Part shown: positions 42,673 through 51,313 of the stretch, piece after piece
Position numbering within the stretch: the first letter of the stretch is position 1
Layout of the letters: every line of letters begins with the position of its first letter
Origin: UBA7703 sp963667195
Lineage (GTDB): Bacteria; Bacillota; Clostridia; Christensenellales; CAG-138
NCBI GenBank assembly: GCA_963667195.1
Contig: OY762962.1
Location: 2,170,001 to 2,234,000, forward strand
Reading direction: 5' to 3'
Length of the DNA: 64,000 nt
Translations under genes and position numbers: made by a program
The notes under the pieces: model-generated
Told to the model about the DNA's origin: nothing
Databases searched by the model: none
The model's input: the letters and a program-made list of their open reading frames with translations, nothing else

Positions 42673-44181
42673 TTACAGGGTGTGCATTTCATCCTTGGGG
42701 ATGATGATGGTGACCGTGGTACCGCGGCCGCGACCGCCGCTCTTGATTTCAAACACGTCGTGCAGGCTGTAATAGATCCGCAGACGCTCGATGACGTTCT
42801 TGAGTCCCGTGCCGCGGTGTTGTTGTCCGTCCATCTCGATTGCCATCGGCTGACCCACGAGTACTGCCTGAATCTCCTCCTGTGTCATGCCCTTGCCGTT
42901 GTCGGCAATGGTGACGAGGATGCGGTCTTCCTCCTCGCAGGCGGTGAGCGTGATGCGCTTTTCCCATGTGACGTCCCTCAGCCCGTGGTTGATCGCGTTT
43001 TCGACGATCGGCTGCAGGATCACGCCCGGCATCATAACGCGCTCAACCTGACCCTCCACGCGCTTGACATACTGGATTTCGTTGGAGAAGCGCACGTTGA
43101 TGATGTGCAGATACGTCTCCACCTGACTGATCTCGTCCGCGAGGCTGCTGGTCTGTCCCGTGTGTTTGACGCTGTAGCGGAAGAAGTCCGCAAGGTTTTC
43201 GATGAAGAGCGTGGTCTTTTCCGCGCCTTCCATCATGGCGAGCTGCGCGCCCGCGTTGAGCGTGTTATAGAGAAAATGCGGGTTGATCTGGCTTTGCAGG
43301 AAGATCAGCTGGCTTTCTTTAAGGCTGTTTTCCATGCGGAGCTGCGTTTCCTTGAGGCGGCTTTCCTCCGCCATGCGCGTCTTGATCTGATCGACGTGCT
43401 CCTTGAGGCTGTCCGTCATCTGGTTAAACGCGTCCGCCAGAACGCCGATCTCGTCCTGCGATTCCACGGTGATGAAATCGATGTCGAAGTCTCCGCGGCC
43501 GACCTGCTCTACTTGGCGGGCGAGCTTGGTCAGCGGCTTTGTGATCGTGCTCGAGAGCAGCAAGAGCACGAACATGTTGCCCGTAATAGCGACAAGCAGG
43601 ATCACCGTACTGAACGTCTGCATATAACCCAGCGACGCGCGCAGGGTATTGTAGCTCTCCGCGTTGGTCTTAAACCTCGCATTGTTGAGCTCATTGATGT
43701 AGGTGTCGAGGTAGCCGTAGAGCTTGCTTGCCTCCTCATAGATGGAGCGATACTGCTCTACATCGCGTCCGCGCTTTGCCGCAACCGCAGACGCCGCGAG
43801 CTTGAGATATGCCTGCGAAATGTTGCGGATGTTCTTTTCGGTGAGCTTGAGCTCGTTGTCGGTGGGCTTGTCGTTGAGGCTGTCGATCTGCTCGCTGTAG
43901 GACTGCTCGCTCAGATAATAGTCATTCAGCGCCGCAGTGCTCTTGGTGTTGAGATAGCGAAACATGTTGCTCTGCACATCGTCCAGCGAGGTTAAGAGCT
44001 GGTTGAGGCTGATGTTGCTCGCGTAGACCTTGTCGATGCTGCCGACGAGGTTGTTGATGCTCACGTGCATATAGATGTTGACAAATGCGACCATGAACAT
44101 CGTAAACGCGAACACGAGCACCAGCTTCGTGCGAAGCGGCAGGTCGATAAACGTTCGGTGCGCGCGCGAGAGCAGCTTCAT
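42673..44181 (-). CDS. LytS/YesM-type sensor histidine kinase
   Basis: A 502-aa membrane kinase. Transmembrane helices at about 18-40 and 190-213 bracket a ~150-residue outside sensor region of helices. A HAMP domain (210-262) and a coiled linker follow, then the His_kinase motif with phospho-acceptor H302 in INPHFLYNTLNA. The ATPase has N-box LQPIVENAINHG and G-box IADNGKGM plus GTGLKNV. The start overlaps the stop of the membrane-anchored binding protein (ATGA), which fits a physical sensor complex. Confidence 0.9.
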   Translation of the reverse strand: MKLLSRAHRTFIDLPLRTKLVLVFAFTMFMVAFVNIYMHVSINNLVGSIDKVYASNISLNQLLTSLDDVQSNMFRYLNTKSTAALNDYYLSEQSYSEQIDSLNDKPTDNELKLTEKNIRNISQAYLKLAASAVAAKRGRDVEQYRSIYEEASKLYGYLDTYINELNNARFKTNAESYNTLRASLGYMQTFSTVILLVAITGNMFVLLLLSSTITKPLTKLARQVEQVGRGDFDIDFITVESQDEIGVLADAFNQMTDSLKEHVDQIKTRMAEESRLKETQLRMENSLKESQLIFLQSQINPHFLYNTLNAGAQLAMMEGAEKTTLFIENLADFFRYSVKHTGQTSSLADEISQVETYLHIINVRFSNEIQYVKRVEGQVERVMMPGVILQPIVENAINHGLRDVTWEKRITLTACEEEDRILVTIADNGKGMTQEEIQAVLVGQPMAIEMDGQQHRGTGLKNVIERLRIYYSLHDVFEIKSGGRGRGTTVTIIIPKDEMHTL

Positions 44182-45257
44182 TGTGCGCCCTCCGTTTCCG
44201 CGAGCATCTCGCGATAATGCACGAGATTTGCGGCGGTGACCAGCTGCAGCGAGACCGCGGTAAAGTCGCTCGTGCGCCCTTGCTCAAGGTATTCCATGAG
44301 CGTGCTGACGCAGGAGGCACCGACGACGTTTGCGTTGACCGCGACCGTCGCCTGAACGACGTGCTTATCAATTGCCGCCAAGATTTCGTCCGAATCATAG
44401 TAGCCGAGAATCTGAATCTGACCGACCTTGTTGTGATCAACCACCGCCTGATAGGCGCAGACGGTGTTGGTCGCGTTCAGGCAGATCAGGATATCCGGCC
44501 CGTAGGTTTTGCCGAGCTGCGGCGGGGTGGTTTCGTCCGCAACGGCGGAAGGCGTGGTGACCACGAGCTCCCGGATTGCTTCTTCAGCGGAGAAGACGTT
44601 GCTATTGTCCACGTTGACGACGTCGAGGGTGACGTTTCCGCCTTCCAGACTCTCCTTGATGCTGGAATACACGATGTTCTGCGTGTTTTCGGAAACGTCG
44701 TTGCCAAAGAGCAACACGGCGTGATATTCGGTGAGGGATTGCGCCATCGCGGCGCGCACCTGCGCGCCGTAGAGTTGGCCGAGGTCGTAGCTGTTGTAGC
44801 CGACGAAGCCCTGACGCCCGGTGCCGGGCGCGTCAGACATCACGGTGATCACCGGAATGCCGCTTTGGATGGCGCGCGCGATGAGTGCCTTGATCTCCTC
44901 GGAACCGTCGGGCTGGAGGATGATGCCGTCCACCTTGGCGGCAATCGCCATCTCCATGAGGTCGGTGAGCGAGTATTCCTCGGTCAGCGAGTTTCCGACC
45001 CACTCGACCACCGCGTCCGACTTTGCGCCTTCCTGTTTCGCCGCGTACCAAACGCTCTTCCAGAACGGGTCGGCATGGGACTCCGTCACCATCGCGATAT
45101 GGTGGGTATAATAGCTGGAACCACCGGTGTCGAGGTTAAAGGTGCGCTCGATCAATACACGGTAAACAAACACGCTCCCGAGCGTGACGATGGACATCAC
45201 GATGACGGCGAGGATGGAGAGGTTTGCTTTTGTGACGTTCGAGCGTTTACGCGGCAT
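44178..45257 (-). CDS. Membrane-anchored sugar-binding sensor (XylFII type)
   Basis: A 359-aa periplasmic-binding-protein-like sensor with a non-cleaved N-terminal anchor (residues ~13-33) preceded by a basic stretch, and no lipobox. The binding domain begins YTHHIAMVTESHADPFWKSVWYAA and contains VDGIILQPDGSEEIKAL, IPVITVMSDAPGTGRQGFVGYNSYDLG and a QILGYYDSDEILAAID hinge region. It is translationally coupled to the kinase. Such proteins (XylFII in Clostridium beijerinckii) bind D-xylose outside and activate the LytS kinase. The ligand here is inferred from the xylA-linked context. Confidence 0.87.
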   Translation of the reverse strand: MPRKRSNVTKANLSILAVIVMSIVTLGSVFVYRVLIERTFNLDTGGSSYYTHHIAMVTESHADPFWKSVWYAAKQEGAKSDAVVEWVGNSLTEEYSLTDLMEMAIAAKVDGIILQPDGSEEIKALIARAIQSGIPVITVMSDAPGTGRQGFVGYNSYDLGQLYGAQVRAAMAQSLTEYHAVLLFGNDVSENTQNIVYSSIKESLEGGNVTLDVVNVDNSNVFSAEEAIRELVVTTPSAVADETTPPQLGKTYGPDILICLNATNTVCAYQAVVDHNKVGQIQILGYYDSDEILAAIDKHVVQATVAVNANVVGASCVSTLMEYLEQGRTSDFTAVSLQLVTAANLVHYREMLAETEGAQ

Positions 45258-45415
45258 AGAGCGGTCTGCCTGATTTCTAAAAAATGATATTGGTGATTGT
45301 GCTTATAAAAGATACGGATCAAACAAAGTTCGTTTGAGAAATGGCTTCCGCAAGGAAGTTAGAGAAATGATAACACAAACGCGTGAAGATTTCCATCATG
45401 CGGGTGGAGAAGGGG

Positions 45416-45451
45416 CATATGAAGAAACACGCCCGCGTGTGCGGGCGTGTT
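45416..45451 (-). terminator. Terminator of the DUF5050 lipoprotein gene
   Basis: Perfect stem AACACGCCCGC / GCGGGCGTGTT with loop of 4. The minus-strand exit TCTTCAT is only weakly T-rich. Confidence 0.6.
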
Positions 45452-45478
45452 GAAACGCGAAGTGGGAACCCCAATCGC

Positions 45479-46840
45479 CTATTCCATCTTGAGTTCTTTG
45501 CCGGTGTCGATATTGACGCAGTGCCAGCGCATGCCCTCGTCCTGCTCGGTGTAAAACAGCAGTCCTTCGCCGACGCAGAGCGGATCGGTGTGCGCCTCCC
45601 AACTGCGGATGATTTCGCCGCTACCGAGATCGACAATCGCGATAAATTGGCTGACGAGGTTATCATCTTTGTTTGAATATACGCCGTAAGCCACGATGAG
45701 CTTGTCGTTGTAGAGATTCAGCGCGGTGATCTGGTCGTTTGCCTGGAAAACCTGCGTGGGGTTGCCGCCGTTTAAATCCGTCTTCAAAACCGCCCAGGGA
45801 TTGTTTTCGTCCCGCGTATAGACCGCGTCGTCGGTGATGCAGAACCCAAAGAACGGGATTGTGCTGGAAACGCGCGTTTGCGTGCCGTCGTCGAGCGAAA
45901 TGCGGATCAGCCCGCCATCCTCCATGCTCTTTTTCATCACGTAGCCAGACTTCCCGTCGCAGTAGTTCTGCGTGACGACATAGTCGCACAGCTGCGTTTG
46001 CTCCGAGCCATCCGTGCGGAAGCGGTAGTAGAAGCCGTTGCCGTTATAGCCGTCGCTATAGACCCAATCTCCGCAGACGCTCATGGAGGAGCAACCAAAA
46101 TCGGATAGCTTCGTGAGCTTGCTTCCGTCCGTGCGCATCTTGTAGGGCTTGTCGCCGTCGTCGGGGTTGATGAAGTAGAGCCAATCTCCGACGACGTTCA
46201 GGCTATAACCGTGAACACCTTCGAACTTCATCTGCCCACTGCCGTCCGTGCGCATCTTATAGAGCGCGGCAGTGTCGTCCGTAAAACGCGAATAATAGAT
46301 CCAGCCCGCCTGCGTGGCCACAAACCCGCCGCGCCAATAGGCCGCGCGGAGAATATTCGAGATGTTGCCGGAGGTATTGCCGAGCGTGTTGATTTGATCG
46401 GGGCTGGTGTAGTCCGGCACAAACGGCAGCTCCACCGCGCCTTCCAGCCCGTTTTCCGTGAGCCAGTTGGAGATGGTTTTCACGCTGTCCGGCGCGTTGA
46501 CGAGGCCTTCCGAGAGAATGCGCTTCATCTCCTGCTCGTTTTGCGCGTTGAGGGCGAGCAGCGCGCTCGCGGCGGTCAGGTACGCGTCCGCGTTGGCGGG
46601 GTCAATCTGTGTGAGCTTTCGCGCGGCATCGTAGACACCCTGAAAGTCCTTCTCCGCCTGATATTGCTGGATCAGCGCTTGCAGCGCCTCCGGCGTCGTT
46701 GCCTGCTCCAGCGCGGAGGGCGAGGCGGTCGGCAGCGGCGTGGGCGTGGCATCCGGCACGGCGGTAGTCTGCGCGGGCGCGCACGCAAAACCGGACGCAA
46801 GCAGCAAAAGAGCAACAAGAGCCGCAAACAGCTTCTTCAT
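45479..46840 (-). CDS. DUF5050-type beta-propeller lipoprotein
   Basis: A 453-aa surface lipoprotein (lipobox GFAC, C20). A P/T/A-rich linker is followed by a short TPR-like helical part (ALIQQYQAEKDFQGVYDAARKLTQIDPANADAYLTAASALLAL). From about residue 165, repeated strands give the propeller: GWIYYSRFTDDTAALYKMRTDGSG, GDWLYFINPDDGDKPYKMRTDGSK, GDWVYSDGYNGNGFYYRFRTDGSE. The WxYYxN-KMRTDGS repeat is the DUF5050 hallmark. The role is unknown; it may bind cell-wall or extracellular ligands. It has its own strong promoter. Confidence 0.82.
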   Translation of the reverse strand: MKKLFAALVALLLLASGFACAPAQTTAVPDATPTPLPTASPSALEQATTPEALQALIQQYQAEKDFQGVYDAARKLTQIDPANADAYLTAASALLALNAQNEQEMKRILSEGLVNAPDSVKTISNWLTENGLEGAVELPFVPDYTSPDQINTLGNTSGNISNILRAAYWRGGFVATQAGWIYYSRFTDDTAALYKMRTDGSGQMKFEGVHGYSLNVVGDWLYFINPDDGDKPYKMRTDGSKLTKLSDFGCSSMSVCGDWVYSDGYNGNGFYYRFRTDGSEQTQLCDYVVTQNYCDGKSGYVMKKSMEDGGLIRISLDDGTQTRVSSTIPFFGFCITDDAVYTRDENNPWAVLKTDLNGGNPTQVFQANDQITALNLYNDKLIVAYGVYSNKDDNLVSQFIAIVDLGSGEIIRSWEAHTDPLCVGEGLLFYTEQDEGMRWHCVNIDTGKELKME

Positions 46841-46929
46841 CGTCGGAATCTCCTTTTACGTGATGGTGGCCTGCTGATCGATCGGTAAAACTTTATTCGA
46901 AAGAGCTGTGAACGAGAATCGTTGATTCC

Positions 46930-46957
46930 AGTATATTCCCGTTGGTGCCTTTGTCAA
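46930..46957 (-). promoter_or_regulatory. Promoter of the DUF5050 lipoprotein gene
   Basis: On the minus strand TTGACA (46957-46952), 16 bases, TATACT (46935-46930). Confidence 0.75.
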
Positions 46958-47149
46958 CACTTGATGGAGCTGTGCTGAAGAGCGACGCGGATTTGGTCAA
47001 TCGCGGGAACTTTCGAGCGAAGAATCTTCAAAAAAAGAGATTTTAATCTGTTGGTATCTAGTGAATTATGGTATTCTCTTAGAAACAAAGAAACGCGCGT
47101 GTTCTGATTCGAAAGCACGCATCGACATATCACGATCAATGGAGATTTT

Positions 47150-47629
47150 ATGAGAAAAGCAGAGCGCGAAATCACGAGTTTTGAGGAGATTGCCGAGGTG
47201 CTGTCCCGCTGTGACACCATTCGCATCGGCATCAGCGACGCGACGGCTCCGTACATCGTTCCGCTTTCGTTTGGCTACGAGGTGCTGGACGGCAAGATCG
47301 CCATCTATTTCCACGGCGCGAAGGCCGGCAGAAAGGCGGAGCTGCTCCGCTCGCTTCCGCGCGTGTGCATGGAGGCGGACATCTGCCACGGGTTCGTGGA
47401 CAACGGTCGCGGGGGATATACCTGCGATTACGAGAGCGTGATCGGCTACGGAAATGTCGAGCTGCTGGAAGGCGCGGAGGCGGACAACGGCATCCGGCTG
47501 CTGCTGGAGCACTGCGGCATCACCGCCGAGGCTTGCCCAGCGGAAGCGATGGCGGTCACCGCCGTACACCGCGTGATTTTGGACGAACTCAGCGGAAAGC
47601 GCAGAAATCTCGATCACCCGAACGCATAG
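47150..47629 (+). CDS. NimA-like pyridoxamine 5'-phosphate oxidase-fold protein
   Basis: A 159-aa split-barrel flavoprotein. It begins MRKAEREITSFEEIAEVLSRCDTIRIGI and has PYIVPLSFGYEVLDGKIAIYFHGAKAGRK, the FMN-contacting core of the NimA/5-nitroimidazole-resistance and PNPOx-like group, plus CHGFVDNGRGGYTCDYESVIGYG. Whether it reduces a drug or another substrate is unknown. GGAG lies 6 bases before the ATG. A weak TTGGTA/TATTCT pair (about 47051-47077) may be its promoter. Confidence 0.83.
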   Translation: MRKAEREITSFEEIAEVLSRCDTIRIGISDATAPYIVPLSFGYEVLDGKIAIYFHGAKAGRKAELLRSLPRVCMEADICHGFVDNGRGGYTCDYESVIGYGNVELLEGAEADNGIRLLLEHCGITAEACPAEAMAVTAVHRVILDELSGKRRNLDHPNA

Positions 47630-47699
47630 CGTGAAGTGATTTAGTCGAACCAGAGTGATCCTCGCTCATGAGTATTAGATAGGAAAGGCGGATTTCCCC

Positions 47700-48419
47700 G
47701 TGCTGACACAAATGCCAACCCTTGCGGTCATCATCGTCTATCTTCTGGCGGCGCTGCTGCCTGCGCTGTTTTTGATGCGCTATATCTACCGCAAGGACAC
47801 GATCGAAAAAGAACCAAAGGGCATGCTCACGGGACTTGTGTTCCTCGGCGTTGCCGCAGCTGTCGTCGCGGTGATTTTCGAAACGCTGGGAGAGAGCGTT
47901 TTAACGCAATTCCTCGTAAAGGACTCGCAGACGTATACCATCGTGATGGCGTTTCTCGTCGTTGCCGTCGTGGAGGAGGGTGCGAAGTATCTTTTCCTGC
48001 TCTGGCGGACGTGGCGCGATCCGAATTTTAACTTCAGTTTCGACGGCATTGTCTACGCGGTGTTTGTGTCCCTCGGCTTTGCGGCGTTTGAAAACATCAG
48101 CTACGTCGTGGGCTACGGACTCACGACCGCCGTTGCGCGCGCGGTGCTCGCGATTCCCGCGCACATGGGGTTCGCGGTGTTCATGGGCTACTTTTACGCG
48201 CGGGCGAAGCGCTGCCACGATCAGGGAAACGTATCTGGCAGGCGCAGGAACCTTTGGGCTGCGTTCCTCGTTGCGGTGCTGCTGCACGGGTTTTATGATG
48301 CCTGCGCGCTGTTGGGTACGGTGCTGTCGCTGCTGCTTTTCGTAGCGTTCGTCGTCGCGATGTACATCATCGTCATCCGCCTGGTCAAGAAAGAATCGAA
48401 AGAAGACCAGCCTGTTTAA
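47700..48419 (+). CDS. PrsW family intramembrane metalloprotease
   Basis: A 239-aa polytopic membrane protein with the PrsW motifs: VVEEGAKYLF, FSLGFAAFEN-type segment (SLGFAAFENISYVVGYG), PAHMGFAVFMGYFYARAK and LLHGFYDACAL. The Glu and His residues form the metalloprotease site. In Bacillus, PrsW starts the cleavage of an anti-sigma factor; no sigma/anti-sigma pair is adjacent here, so the substrate is open. The start is a GTG with AAAGGCGG upstream; an ATG four codons later is an alternative. Confidence 0.85.
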   Translation: MLTQMPTLAVIIVYLLAALLPALFLMRYIYRKDTIEKEPKGMLTGLVFLGVAAAVVAVIFETLGESVLTQFLVKDSQTYTIVMAFLVVAVVEEGAKYLFLLWRTWRDPNFNFSFDGIVYAVFVSLGFAAFENISYVVGYGLTTAVARAVLAIPAHMGFAVFMGYFYARAKRCHDQGNVSGRRRNLWAAFLVAVLLHGFYDACALLGTVLSLLLFVAFVVAMYIIVIRLVKKESKEDQPV

Positions 48420-48436
48420 TGGAAGAACTCTTCCTC

Positions 48437-48464
48437 AAACCGTCGCGCTTGCGGCGGTTTTTTT
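48437..48464 (+). terminator. Terminator of the prsW-like gene
   Basis: AAACCGTCGC / GCGGCGGTTT (one G:T pair), then TTTT. Confidence 0.85.
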
Positions 48465-48509
48465 ATTGCGTGGAATCGGGATTGCACCCGCAAACAAGAT
48501 TGCGCACCA

Positions 48510-48541
48510 TATAATCAGCACTCTAACATGACGAGTGCTAA
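48510..48541 (+). promoter_or_regulatory. CIRCE element with -10 box upstream of hsp20
   Basis: TCAGCACTC (48515-48523), a 9-base spacer and GAGTGCTAA (48533-48541) match the CIRCE consensus TTAGCACTC-N9-GAGTGCTAA with one change. TATAAT (48510-48515) directly abuts it, so HrcA bound here would block transcription. The leader to hsp20 is about 150 bases. Confidence 0.88.
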
Positions 48542-48695
48542 ATTTCACAATTCCATTACAAGCCGTCTGTTTTTTTGTAAAAATTGTTTTGTATGATACA
48601 GATGTTCCGTAAGGAAACAACTATGACACCAACAACCCCGGCGCCGGGGCAAAGGCGCAAAACAAAAACAATATTTCCAAAGGAGGAAGATGGAT

Positions 48696-49130
48696 ATGTT
48701 CGAATTAGTACCTTACAGCAGAAAGCGCAACGTGACGTTCTACAATCCCTTTGATGAGTTGGAAGATATGCAGCGCCGCTTCTTTGGAGAGAGCGCGGTT
48801 CGCGACTTCAAGACCGACATCCGCGACTACGGCGAAAGCTATTTGCTCGAGGCCGAGCTGCCCGGGTTTAAGAAGGAAGACATCGCGGTCAATCTCGAGG
48901 GTGACACGCTGACCATCCGCGCGGAGCGCAACGACAGCACCGAAGAGAAGGACAAGAACGGCAACTACATTAAGCGCGAGCGCTGCTATGGCAGCTTCTC
49001 CCGCAGCTTTGATATGACCGGCATCCGCACCGAGGACATCGCAGCCGCGTATGAGGACGGCATCCTCAAACTCACGCTTCCCAAGAAGCAGGAAACCCTG
49101 CCCACCTCGCGCAAGCTGGAGATCGCTTAA
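48696..49130 (+). CDS. Hsp20/alpha-crystallin family small heat-shock protein
   Basis: A 144-aa ATP-independent chaperone that holds unfolding proteins. The alpha-crystallin domain runs from about residue 38 (TDIRDYGESYLLEAELPGFKKEDI) to the diagnostic ending GILKLTLPK, with a C-terminal extension (I/V-x-I-type tail LEIA). The ATG at 48696 is preferred: AAAGGAGG is 9 bases upstream and the protein then begins MFELVPY like its relatives. An ATG two codons earlier is too close to the ribosome binding site. Controlled by CIRCE/HrcA. Confidence 0.92.
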   Translation: MFELVPYSRKRNVTFYNPFDELEDMQRRFFGESAVRDFKTDIRDYGESYLLEAELPGFKKEDIAVNLEGDTLTIRAERNDSTEEKDKNGNYIKRERCYGSFSRSFDMTGIRTEDIAAAYEDGILKLTLPKKQETLPTSRKLEIA

Positions 49131-49146
49131 GAAAACCACGGATCAG

Positions 49147-49364
49147 GGAATCCCCCCGAAACACGAACGGGCCGCCAGAAATGGCGGCTCTTTCCATCGA
49201 CAAAGCCCTTCGGACTTTGCCGATGGGTTTTTTACTTTGTGAAAAAAACACCGCTAACGCGGTATTTTCTACAAATACGGCGAATGAATCGCCGGATTTG
49301 ATTGATAATGGGGGATTTGCGAATCCCCCAAACCCCGAAATGGGTTCACCAGAAATGGCGGCTC
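49147..49364. repeat. Hairpin-rich intergenic region with terminator and imperfect direct repeat
   Basis: GCCGCC-agaaat-GGCGGC (about 49170-49188) precedes the hsp20 terminator hairpin CCATCG..CGATGG with TTTTTT (49195-49233). CCAGAAATGGCGGCTC occurs twice (49175-49190, 49349-49364) inside an imperfect ~45-bp direct repeat that starts GAATCCCCC. Between them are ACCGC/GCGGT, GGCGA/CGCC and GGGGGATT-tgcg-AATCCCCC hairpins. No gene is present to 49512. The terminator block 49189-49236 matches 5423-5470 at 45 of 48 bases. Confidence 0.65.
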
Positions 49365-49512
49365 GTCTTTTCTATTTGAAAATTTGCAGCTTCTTTTATA
49401 CAGAAGAATCGCACTCAATAGTGAGAAAAATAATATATTTGAGAATCATTATTGACAAATCCATAAAGATTGGATAAAAACAAATTGTAATAAACGAAAG
49501 GAGTTTAACCAT

Positions 49513-49986
49513 ATGAGCATCTATGATTTCACCGTCAAAGGCAGAGCGGGCGAAGATGTTTCGCTCTCGACATATAAAGGCAAGGTACTGCTCGTCGTCA
49601 ACACCGCGACTGGCTGCGGCTTTACGCCACAATACGAAGGGCTTCAGAAACTCTACGACAAACACAAGGACAAGGGATTTGAGATTCTCGATTTCCCATG
49701 CAACCAGTTTGCAAACCAGGCACCCGGAACCATCGAGGAGATTCAGAGCTTTTGCACGCTGAACTATGGAACGACGTTCCCGCGCTTTGCAAAGATCGAC
49801 GTCAACGGCAAGAACGCCAGCGATCTTTTTAAGTTCCTCAAGAAGGAGAAAAAGAGCGTGCTGGGTTCGTCCATCAAATGGAACTTCACGAAGTTTTTGA
49901 TCGACCGCGAAGGCAATGTGGTCAAGCGCTTTGCGCCGACCGACACGCCGGAGAGCATTGAGCAGGACATCGTGGCGCTCCTGTAA
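49513..49986 (+). CDS. Glutathione peroxidase family thiol peroxidase
   Basis: A 157-aa thioredoxin-fold peroxidase. The peroxidatic residue is C35 (NTATGCGFT), encoded as cysteine and not selenocysteine. FPCNQF and KWNFTKFLIDREG carry the Gln and Trp-Asn of the catalytic tetrad. Most bacterial members use thioredoxin instead of glutathione; the resolving Cys is probably in FPCNQF. GAAAGGAG precedes the ATG. It is followed after 35 bases by an OhrR-like regulator, suggesting peroxide-controlled expression. Confidence 0.92.
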   Translation: MSIYDFTVKGRAGEDVSLSTYKGKVLLVVNTATGCGFTPQYEGLQKLYDKHKDKGFEILDFPCNQFANQAPGTIEEIQSFCTLNYGTTFPRFAKIDVNGKNASDLFKFLKKEKKSVLGSSIKWNFTKFLIDREGNVVKRFAPTDTPESIEQDIVALL

Positions 49987-50021
49987 CGACCAACGAGAAT
50001 TCACGAAAGGAAGCGAGTGAC

Positions 50022-50501
50022 ATGAGCGAAAAGAAAGCGACTTCCGACGCGCTCTGCGGCGAACAGACCGCCGGAAAGTATGACGCACTGCTGCTGCAAA
50101 ACCAGCTTTGTTTTCCGCTATACGCCGTATCCAAAGAAGTGGTTCGCCTCTACAAGCCATTTCTGGATGAAATTGGGCTCACCTACACGCAGTACATCGC
50201 CATGATGGTACTCTGGGAGAAGCGCTCTCTCACCGTCAAAGAGCTTGGCGAATATCTCTATCTCGACAGCGGAACGCTCACGCCGCTTCTGAAGAAGATG
50301 GAAGCGCAGGGCATCGTTTCCCGCCAGCGCAACGCCGCGGATGAACGAAGCGTAATCGTCTCCGTCACCGACGCGGGCGAGGCGCTCCGCGAGAAAGCAG
50401 CCACGATTCCGGAGCGAATCGGCGCCTGCCTGCCGCTATCCAAGAGCGAGGTGGAGACGCTGTATCAGCTGCTCTACAAGGTGCTGCATTCGATTCAATA
50501 G
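50022..50501 (+). CDS. MarR family regulator, OhrR-like
   Basis: A 159-aa winged-helix dimer repressor. QNQLCFPLYAVSKEV contains C30 at the position of the peroxide-sensing cysteine of OhrR; the DNA-binding part is KELGEYLYLDSGTLTPLLKKMEAQGIVSRQRNAADERSVIV. It has ~15 extra N-terminal residues compared with Bacillus OhrR. Organic peroxides oxidise the Cys and release DNA in this family. Here the neighbour is a glutathione peroxidase instead of ohr, so it probably controls that gene. GAAAGGAAG lies upstream. Confidence 0.88.
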   Translation: MSEKKATSDALCGEQTAGKYDALLLQNQLCFPLYAVSKEVVRLYKPFLDEIGLTYTQYIAMMVLWEKRSLTVKELGEYLYLDSGTLTPLLKKMEAQGIVSRQRNAADERSVIVSVTDAGEALREKAATIPERIGACLPLSKSEVETLYQLLYKVLHSIQ

Positions 50502-50517
50502 CGAGCAAGAACAATAG

Positions 50518-50551
50518 AAAGACAGCCACTCGTTTGAGCGGCTGTCTTTTT
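50518..50551. terminator. Bidirectional terminator
   Basis: AAAGACAGCC / GGCTGTCTTT with an inner CTC/GAG extension and T runs on both sides, between convergent genes. Confidence 0.85.
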
Positions 50552-50570
50552 GTGTGCGGTTTATGCTTTG

Positions 50571-51287
50571 TCAAATGACGACGTCCATCGTGTATTTTCC
50601 GCCGTGATAGAGCGTGTCCGCCATCGCGAACGGTCGATGCGTCTTGTCGTAGTCCACGTTGCGGATGCGCAGTGCGACGCCGCGCTTTGCCTGAAAGAGC
50701 GTCTCCGCGTCCGGCCCGCTGACGGAGATCGCGTTGATGCGCTGGCGGGAATAGCTACTGGTTAAGTCCAGACCGTACTCCTCGTGCAGCACCTCGTAGA
50801 GCGAGCGCTTGGAAAAATCGAACTCGGTCAAGCGCGGGAACCGCGTGAGCGAGATCCAGTCCCGCTCGATCGCGATCGGGGATTCGTCCGCCATGCGGAT
50901 GCGTTGCAGGCAAAAGACAGGTTCATCGGGCGCCATTTCGAGGCTTTGACGAACTTCATCATTTGCCTCGCATTCACCCGCCAGTAGGACATAGCTGGAT
51001 GGATGAACGCCAAGAGAGAGCATGTTGCTGGTAAAGCCTTGTTTCTGATAGGTCTTGTCGAGGTCCAGTTGCGAGACGAACGTACCTTTGCCCTGTACAC
51101 GGAAGAGTTTCCCTTCGTTGACCAGCGCGTCGATGGCGCGGCGCACGGTCATGCGCGTGGTGGAAAACTGCTTGCAGAGCTCGGGTTCGGACGGGATCGC
51201 GCTGCCGCGCGCATACTCCCCGCTCTCGATGCCGGTGTTGATGCGCTCTATGATCTTGCGAAAGATCGGTTGTTCATTGGATTTCAA
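50571..51287 (-). CDS. GntR family regulator, HutC subfamily
   Basis: A 238-aa transcription factor. The N-terminal winged helix (QPIFRKIIERINTGIESGEYARGSAIPSEPELCKQFSTTRMTVRRAIDAL, then GKGTFV) is followed by a UTRA ligand domain with the usual VFCLQRIRMADESPIAIERDWI core. The start is taken as TTG at 51287, 9 bases after AAAGGGG; a TTG three codons earlier is closer than ideal, and the upstream 40 codons are AT-rich promoter sequence. The regulated pathway is not evident: neighbours are unrelated, so it may act elsewhere as well as on itself. Confidence 0.83.
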   Translation of the reverse strand: MKSNEQPIFRKIIERINTGIESGEYARGSAIPSEPELCKQFSTTRMTVRRAIDALVNEGKLFRVQGKGTFVSQLDLDKTYQKQGFTSNMLSLGVHPSSYVLLAGECEANDEVRQSLEMAPDEPVFCLQRIRMADESPIAIERDWISLTRFPRLTEFDFSKRSLYEVLHEEYGLDLTSSYSRQRINAISVSGPDAETLFQAKRGVALRIRNVDYDKTHRPFAMADTLYHGGKYTMDVVI

Positions 51288-51313
51288 TTCGCTCAACCCC
51301 TTTACCCGGATTT

